From Gemmatimonas aurantiaca (GTDB lineage: Bacteria; Gemmatimonadota; Gemmatimonadetes; Gemmatimonadales; Gemmatimonadaceae): DNA of 64,000 nucleotides. Made by a program: the position numbers and the translations under genes. Below the pieces are notes generated by a model. That model made no database searches and was not told where the DNA came from. It saw nothing but the letters and a program-made list of their open reading frames with translations. Positions 60,501 to 64,000 of this stretch are shown piece by piece; position 1 is the stretch's first letter, and every line of letters begins with the position of its first letter. The stretch spans positions 20,651 to 84,650 of the forward strand of contig NZ_JBBCJO010000015.1 in NCBI RefSeq assembly GCF_037190085.1. The letters are read 5' to 3'.

Positions 60501-61639
60501 AACTCGAATCCCAGCTTCGCGACGCCCAGCGTCTCGAGTCGATGGGCACACTGGCGGGTGGCGTGGCGCACGACTTCAACAATCTGCTCACCGTCATCCA
60601 CACCAACGCCGAACTCGCCGTCGACGACATTCCATCGGCCTCACCCGCCGGCGAAGCGTTGCAGCAACTGCTCGTGGCCAGTCGCCGCGCGCGCGAAGTG
60701 GTGCGCCAGATCCTGACGTTCAGCCGGCGTACGGAACTGCGACAGGAGGCCGTGCCGCTCTCGGCGTTGTTGACGGAGACGCATTCGCTGCTCCGCTCCA
60801 CCATTCCCTCGACCATCCAGCTCGTCATCCGCAATCAGGCACCGGAAGCCACGGTGCTGGGTGATGCCACGCAGTTGCAGCAGCTCGTGCTCAACCTCTG
60901 CTCGAATGCCGAGTACGCCATGCGGGCCACCAAGGGCGGGACGCTCACCATCGGTCTCCGGTGGTTGACCGAATCGGCCGCGGCGGGCAGCGTCGAGTGG
61001 GTGGTGCTGAGTGTGCAGGACACGGGTGTCGGCATGACGCCTGACGTACGTGGACGCATCTTCGAACCGTTCTTCACCACCAAACCGGTGGGACATGGCA
61101 CGGGTCTGGGTCTCAGTGTGCTCCACGGCATCGTCACGTCGCACGGCGGGATGGTCAACGTCACGTCGGACGTCGGTCGGGGTACGACCATCGACGTGCA
61201 CCTGCCCGCCTCGCGCACGGCCCATCCGCTACCCAGCGCCGTGCCCGTGCGCACAGAGGGCGCCTTGGGGCGCCGGCATCACATTCTGCTCGTGGATGAC
61301 GAAGCCGCCGTTGCCGGCGCCATCGAGCGTCTGCTGGCGAAAAACGATTTTGCCGTCACGGTGGCCACCAACGGGGCGGAAGCACTCGATCTGCTGAGCG
61401 GCGACGCCACGTTCGATCTGATCCTCACCGATCAGACCATGCCCGTGATGACCGGGATCGAGCTCATGGAGCGTCTTCGCGCGGACGGCAATACCACGCC
61501 CATTGTGCTGGCGTCCGGATTCGGCGCGGCCATCGACGCCGATCGCATCGCGCACCTGCGGGACATCCACCGCATCGACAAGCCCTTCGCTTCCGCCGAT
61601 CTGCTGCAGCTCGTGCGTACGGTGCTCGCCACCCGCTGA
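57596..61639 (+). CDS. Large hybrid two-component sensor (periplasmic propellers - Y_Y_Y - TM - PAS - HisKA - HATPase - REC)
   Basis: 1347 residues. An N-terminal hydrophobic signal precedes about 670 residues of propeller repeats (YTAFGRRDGLPDTPIYSLTR, LWLGTPLGIAYVNMDGR). A Y_Y_Y-type domain (about 715-790, PGRHTIRVRAVDYRGFE) leads to one membrane helix (about 798-815, PAALIAYGVLLLGVGITV). A PAS-like domain, a HisKA with GGVAHDFNNLL (His near 990), HATPase boxes NLCSNAEYAM and GHGTGLGLSVL, and a receiver (about 1230-1345, LVDDE and ILTDQTMP) follow. It resembles Bacteroides hybrid sensors of nutrient systems but ends at the receiver with no AraC domain. The ligand is unknown. Confidence 0.93.
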   Translation: MRPLDPSGPALNLPHGVPPKSERGAPPVLVLAILGALALTPAPSPAQRAMSTIGPRQSSVSSSPDLNDVAYTAFGRRDGLPDTPIYSLTRARDGSVLIGTADRARHFTGRSWAPLPLPPSATDGLIRFVLDASPHERYYLRTRGISVERDGQWAEDHDIPAEAAPIYSAALESRADGPPRVVIGSRNGVFVIGDDRRLQRMVLPGQRAGRGAMVATRTIEGQDELWIATEDEGILRHINGQWTVWNAAQGLTDLRVEHIALSPAGDSASAVVATESGAFLLVGERWHHIGPQISTARVLRVRIRDTIETWIGATSGHVYRSRDGRSWQTLELSPRALGSRVQMLEAVDHGLGYPSIYIGFRSGALLRLTVGVAGQVPMPARFLGYPIVAVTPQRDGDTLWFWAMNLGALRLPDFHSLPAADIARGPGDQSARIFLDTRSRPTRLFAAFDWRVFERVHDAWMLRLDIGDSDAVRQIIEAPVPGGARALVVIGSRGAWFESAPSRFTPWSGFPSNARAATVDSTEGTPHLVVALANGTLQWYDGNRWQELPGGAAPVGGPIAITSVRLASGECVLVVGGTDGISILRTCGGPAEWRIFDTNVLAGLLSDDVTDLALLPDSRLAIGSSRGLTLTAFGAAFGDSVTVVDSYTDQDGLPHPHIGAIGPLDSRGRLWLGTPLGIAYVNMDGRPRQHARPTLSLVEIRNGAGIPIAQGSRVAHADARVEITAYAMTFHREEETLYRFELDDTPITTPAWTDRGSATLPTLAPGRHTIRVRAVDYRGFEAISHETQFVVLPPPWRSPAALIAYGVLLLGVGITVDRRRNRSALLRAREAEENERRLATSEQRFRRLFEDGANPQLLVADGVVLKANRAATMLWQVDTQPLVGRPLASLIPAMPSPGPATNGSDLGAHGANGTAGTLPQQEVDVIDDRQERIPVEVRHTRIPLEDAVLDHFELRDLRERKRLEEERRELESQLRDAQRLESMGTLAGGVAHDFNNLLTVIHTNAELAVDDIPSASPAGEALQQLLVASRRAREVVRQILTFSRRTELRQEAVPLSALLTETHSLLRSTIPSTIQLVIRNQAPEATVLGDATQLQQLVLNLCSNAEYAMRATKGGTLTIGLRWLTESAAAGSVEWVVLSVQDTGVGMTPDVRGRIFEPFFTTKPVGHGTGLGLSVLHGIVTSHGGMVNVTSDVGRGTTIDVHLPASRTAHPLPSAVPVRTEGALGRRHHILLVDDEAAVAGAIERLLAKNDFAVTVATNGAEALDLLSGDATFDLILTDQTMPVMTGIELMERLRADGNTTPIVLASGFGAAIDADRIAHLRDIHRIDKPFASADLLQLVRTVLATR

Positions 61640-61681
61640 ATCCGGGCGACGAGCACCGCGTCCATCACCTGCCCTCGCCGT

Positions 61682-62338
61682 TCAGTTGCCCGGCTGCGGC
61701 ACGATACGCATGTACGGCTTCGGTTCCTTCCAGCCGTTGGGGTAGATCGTCCGGGCTTCGTCGTTCGAAACGGAACCGGAGATGATCACATCGTCGCCCT
61801 GCTGCCAGTTGGCCGGCGTGGCGACCCGATGGTTCACGGTGAGCTGCAGCGAGTCGATCGCACGCAGGATCTCGTCGAAATTGCGGCCGGTGGTCATCGG
61901 ATAGATGAGAATCAGCTTGATCTTCTTGTCGGGCCCGATGACATAGACGGTGCGCACCGTCTGATTGTCCGCGGCCGTGCGTCCTTCGCAGCTCTCACCC
62001 GCTTCTTCGGGAAGCATGTCGTAGAGCTTGGACACCGACAGCGTGGTGTCACCGATCATCGGGAACTCGGGGAAATATCCCTGCGTCTCCTCGATGTCCT
62101 TCGCCCATTCGTGGTGACGGTCGGTGGGGTCCACCGACAGGCCGATCACTTTCACGTTGCGCTTCGCGAACTCCGGCGCGAGACGCGCCACGTAGCCCAG
62201 TTCGGTCGTGCAGATGGGCGTGAAGTCCTTCGGATGCGAAAAGATGATGCCCCACGAATCACCGAGCCACTCGTGGAAGTTGATGGGGCCCTGTGTGGTG
62301 TCTGCCTGGAAATCCGGAGCCGTCTGGCCAATGCGCAT
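61682..62338 (-). CDS. 1-Cys peroxiredoxin (Prx6 subfamily)
   Basis: 218 residues. The peroxidatic cysteine lies in HPKDFTPICTTELGYVA, the Prx6 version of the motif. GLSVDPTDRHHEWAKDI, FPMIGDTTLSVSKLYDML and the C-terminal domain (TPANWQQGDDVII) also fit Prx6. It reduces hydrogen peroxide and alkyl hydroperoxides in the cytoplasm. Start at ATG 62338 with GAGGAA seven bases upstream; the longer frame lacks this. It is convergent with the hybrid kinase gene (42 bases). A second cysteine (GESCEGR) is present but not in the usual resolving position. Confidence 0.95.
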   Translation of the reverse strand: MRIGQTAPDFQADTTQGPINFHEWLGDSWGIIFSHPKDFTPICTTELGYVARLAPEFAKRNVKVIGLSVDPTDRHHEWAKDIEETQGYFPEFPMIGDTTLSVSKLYDMLPEEAGESCEGRTAADNQTVRTVYVIGPDKKIKLILIYPMTTGRNFDEILRAIDSLQLTVNHRVATPANWQQGDDVIISGSVSNDEARTIYPNGWKEPKPYMRIVPQPGN

Positions 62339-62437
62339 GCGATTCCTCGTGAGATGAAAGAGAGCCTGACACCGTACCATAGCATGACACCCACCAGCCT
62401 GCGAAGGGCCGGGGTATCCGCGCGTGGTGATCCCGCG

Positions 62438-63442
62438 TCACCGCGATGGCGTCGTGGCGCGGGGGCGGGCCTCCCTGGCGATCCGTTGCTCGAGCGAGGC
62501 TCGCCCCCGCGCGGCATACCGCCGGCACGCTTCGCGGTCGACCAACGATGCGGGGCTCTGGGCCCGCTCCGCGCTCGCTTCACCCCTGCCCGTGCCCGCC
62601 AGACGCTCCCACAGCGATGAAGCCGAGGGATGTGGCGTGATCAGAATGTCGCAGGAGAGGCGTTCGAGCAGTGCCTGCCCCCGTCGGAAATCCGCGACAC
62701 CCGTACGATACCGTGAACTGCGGGTGTAGAAAAAATCATCGGCCGAGATCGGCGTCTGACTGTCGGCATAGACGAGATCGAGGCAGCGTGCCGCCTCGCA
62801 CGACTGCCAGCTCCAGCTCGTGCCACCCGGTGTATGCCCGCCCGTGAAGTGCGCGGTCAGGGCCAGCGAACCCAATTTCACCACTTCGCCGTCACGCAAC
62901 ACACGCACGCGCGGGACCGGTGTGAAACCCGGATTCATGCCGTATTGCGGATCGTCTGGACCCGATTGTCCGGCCTGCAACCATCGCGCGCTCGGCGCGC
63001 TGGCCGCCACGGTCGCCCCCGAGAGACGCTGCAACTCGGCGATACTGCCCGCATGATCGAAGTGCGCGTGCGAGTTCACGATGATCCGGATGTCGCTCAC
63101 GCGAAATCCCATGGCCGCGATGTTCGCGATGATCTGCGGTGCGGACTCCGGGAGCGCGCCGTCGATGAGCACGTGGCCATCGGTCGAGGTCACCAGGATG
63201 GCGGCCAGTCCGTTGGTGCCCACGTAGTAGCTGTTGCCGAAGATGCGAAACGGCGCATGGGGCGCGTTCCATTCGGCACAGTCGGGGCAGTTCGGCGTGG
63301 GAGGCAATGCCCGTACGCCGGCGGGCACCTGCGCAGGAGCACCGCCCTGCGCTCTGGCCACGCCGGCCACGATCGTCGATGCCAACGCAGCAGTGAGCGC
63401 GAACATCCGCGCCGTCCTGCCGGTTGGCTGCGTCTCACCCAT
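62438..63442 (-). CDS. Subclass B3 metallo-beta-lactamase (putative)
   Basis: 334 residues. The signal peptide is FALTAALASTIVAGVARA. The mature enzyme carries the full B3 ligand set: the HAHFDHAG motif (His, His, Asp, His of a B3 site), His in GGHTPGGTSWSW and His in ILITPHPS. The B3-type N-terminus CAEWNAPHAPFRIFGNSYYVGT and the block VLIDGALPESAPQIIANI are also present. It would be a periplasmic zinc hydrolase; in this subclass many members open carbapenems and other beta-lactams, but activity must be tested. The C-terminus has an extra Arg/Ala-rich tail of about 45 residues. It overlaps the upstream hypothetical gene by 8 bases. Confidence 0.9.
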   Translation of the reverse strand: MGETQPTGRTARMFALTAALASTIVAGVARAQGGAPAQVPAGVRALPPTPNCPDCAEWNAPHAPFRIFGNSYYVGTNGLAAILVTSTDGHVLIDGALPESAPQIIANIAAMGFRVSDIRIIVNSHAHFDHAGSIAELQRLSGATVAASAPSARWLQAGQSGPDDPQYGMNPGFTPVPRVRVLRDGEVVKLGSLALTAHFTGGHTPGGTSWSWQSCEAARCLDLVYADSQTPISADDFFYTRSSRYRTGVADFRRGQALLERLSCDILITPHPSASSLWERLAGTGRGEASAERAQSPASLVDREACRRYAARGRASLEQRIAREARPRATTPSR

Positions 63443-63890
63443 CGGCTTTGGACGCCGTGGCCGCCAGATGTGCCTGCATGCGCTTGCGGAAGCGTTCGGC
63501 GATCGCCCGGCCCATCTCGCTATTGGTGGCCACCCACTCCGCGTTGCGGAATCCGTTGGCATTCACCTGGGCGCGGTACTCCTCGAGCCAGGGCTCGATA
63601 CGGGAATAGAGCAGCAATCCTTCCCCGTTGCTTTCGAGCATGAAGTCGGCGTGGATGACCCCGTGTTTCGCCATCGCGTACGTCATCTCCCAGTAGGTGG
63701 AGCACTGACGGAAGGCCGCGTTCAGCGGGTGATCCGACTTCGTGATGGCGAGCACGTCGTCGAAGCTGGTGGGGAGAAACCGGGTGATGATCTGCGCGCG
63801 GGATTCGCGCATGACGGGTTCACGACGCAGTTCATAGAGCTTGAGCACGAGCTCGGCGTCGTGATGATCGGGGAAATCCTTGTGAGGCAC
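63435..63890 (-). CDS. Hypothetical protein, about 151 aa
   Basis: The frame is well formed and continues upstream to 63989 but with only a TTG start there, next to a terminator-like palindrome. The GTG at 63890, which begins PHKDFPDHHDAELVLKLYEL, is preferred. No signal peptide and no membrane helix. The mostly helical protein contains ESRAQIITRFLP, STYWEMTYAMAKHGVIHADF and a basic C-terminal helix (AIAERFRKRMQAHLAA). I do not recognise a family. It overlaps the B3 metallo-beta-lactamase start by 8 bases, so the two are probably co-translated, which is the only hint to function. Confidence 0.65.
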   Translation of the reverse strand: MPHKDFPDHHDAELVLKLYELRREPVMRESRAQIITRFLPTSFDDVLAITKSDHPLNAAFRQCSTYWEMTYAMAKHGVIHADFMLESNGEGLLLYSRIEPWLEEYRAQVNANGFRNAEWVATNSEMGRAIAERFRKRMQAHLAATASKADG

Positions 63891-63978
63891 GAACGATTTG
63901 GCTGGAAGGCGGAGACAATCGGACCGGATCGTGGGCCTGTCCGACGGAGACCGGTAATATGACCCGGAAATGCGAGAA

Positions 63979-64000
63979 GCGCCGGGCAATTGCCCGGCGC
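63979..64000 (-). terminator. 22-bp perfect palindrome, likely intrinsic terminator
   Basis: GCGCCGGGCAA followed directly by TTGCCCGGCGC forms a perfect dyad at the window edge. Read on the minus strand it is followed by TTCTCGCATTT, a moderately T-rich run. It probably terminates a minus-strand gene lying beyond the window. Confidence 0.65.

Noticed and set aside
1..64000. tRNA, rRNA, CRISPR arrays, prophage or integrase genes
   Set aside because: No cloverleaf-like sequence, rRNA segment, spaced repeat array or phage/integrase protein was recognised in any intergenic region.

Overview
The window is high-GC, gene-dense bacterial chromosome with no sign of phage, plasmid or insertion sequences. 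Several things point to a Gram-negative soil-type bacterium, most likely Gemmatimonadota (Gemmatimonas-like): SusC/SusD and OmpW outer-membrane proteins, lipoprotein signals, LPS heptose synthesis (HldD), hybrid kinases with an HDFNNLL phosphorylation motif, and many secreted S9/M24 peptidases. The phylum is inferred from gene content and style, not from a marker gene.

Layout. 1-5.7 kb: 3'-truncated CPA1 antiporter, PQQ-propeller lipoprotein, Old-Yellow-Enzyme reductase, a 245-bp non-coding near-palindrome, a secreted protein, and an FmdB-like/EVE pair. 5.7-10.9 kb: serine hydrolase, then a tightly coupled SDR / beta-hydroxyacid dehydrogenase / IlvD-type dehydratase operon. 10.9-17.4 kb: six-TM hybrid kinase, OmpW-like protein, dienelactone-hydrolase lipoprotein, and a small eight-cysteine secreted peptide followed by a membrane-anchored CPAC thioredoxin-fold protein. 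17.4-23.0 kb: SusC-SusD-DUF4397 uptake operon behind a control region with repeated ATGGGAC half-sites. 23.3-30 kb: hldD, a fused binding-protein/permease amino-acid ABC system, and divergent glgA/glgC. 30-41 kb: serine hydrolases and peptidases, an NPD-family flavoprotein, a c-type haem protein, and a probable degenerate metallo-beta-lactamase-fold protein.

41.3-57.5 kb is the standout: a complete enterobactin-type catecholate siderophore locus. It encodes an extra DAHP synthase, 2,3-dihydroxybenzoate synthesis (EntC, isochorismatase, EntA), activation and loading (EntE and a free-standing aryl carrier protein), and a one-module C-A-T-TE synthetase whose A domain carries the EntF serine code. 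It also encodes an EntS-like exporter, a siderophore esterase, a FepB/FepD/FepC-like importer and a divergent Sfp-type phosphopantetheinyl transferase. Most neighbouring genes overlap by 4-17 bases, implying translational coupling. Differences from the E. coli system are that EntB is split exactly at its domain junction, there is one permease instead of two, and no MbtH-like protein, TonB receptor or recognisable Fur box lies in the window.

57.5-64 kb: a very large propeller-type hybrid sensor kinase, a 1-Cys peroxiredoxin, a subclass B3 metallo-beta-lactamase with all zinc ligands, and a partly resolved hypothetical gene ending at a terminator-like palindrome. Long open frames opposite the real genes are GC-driven shadows and are omitted.
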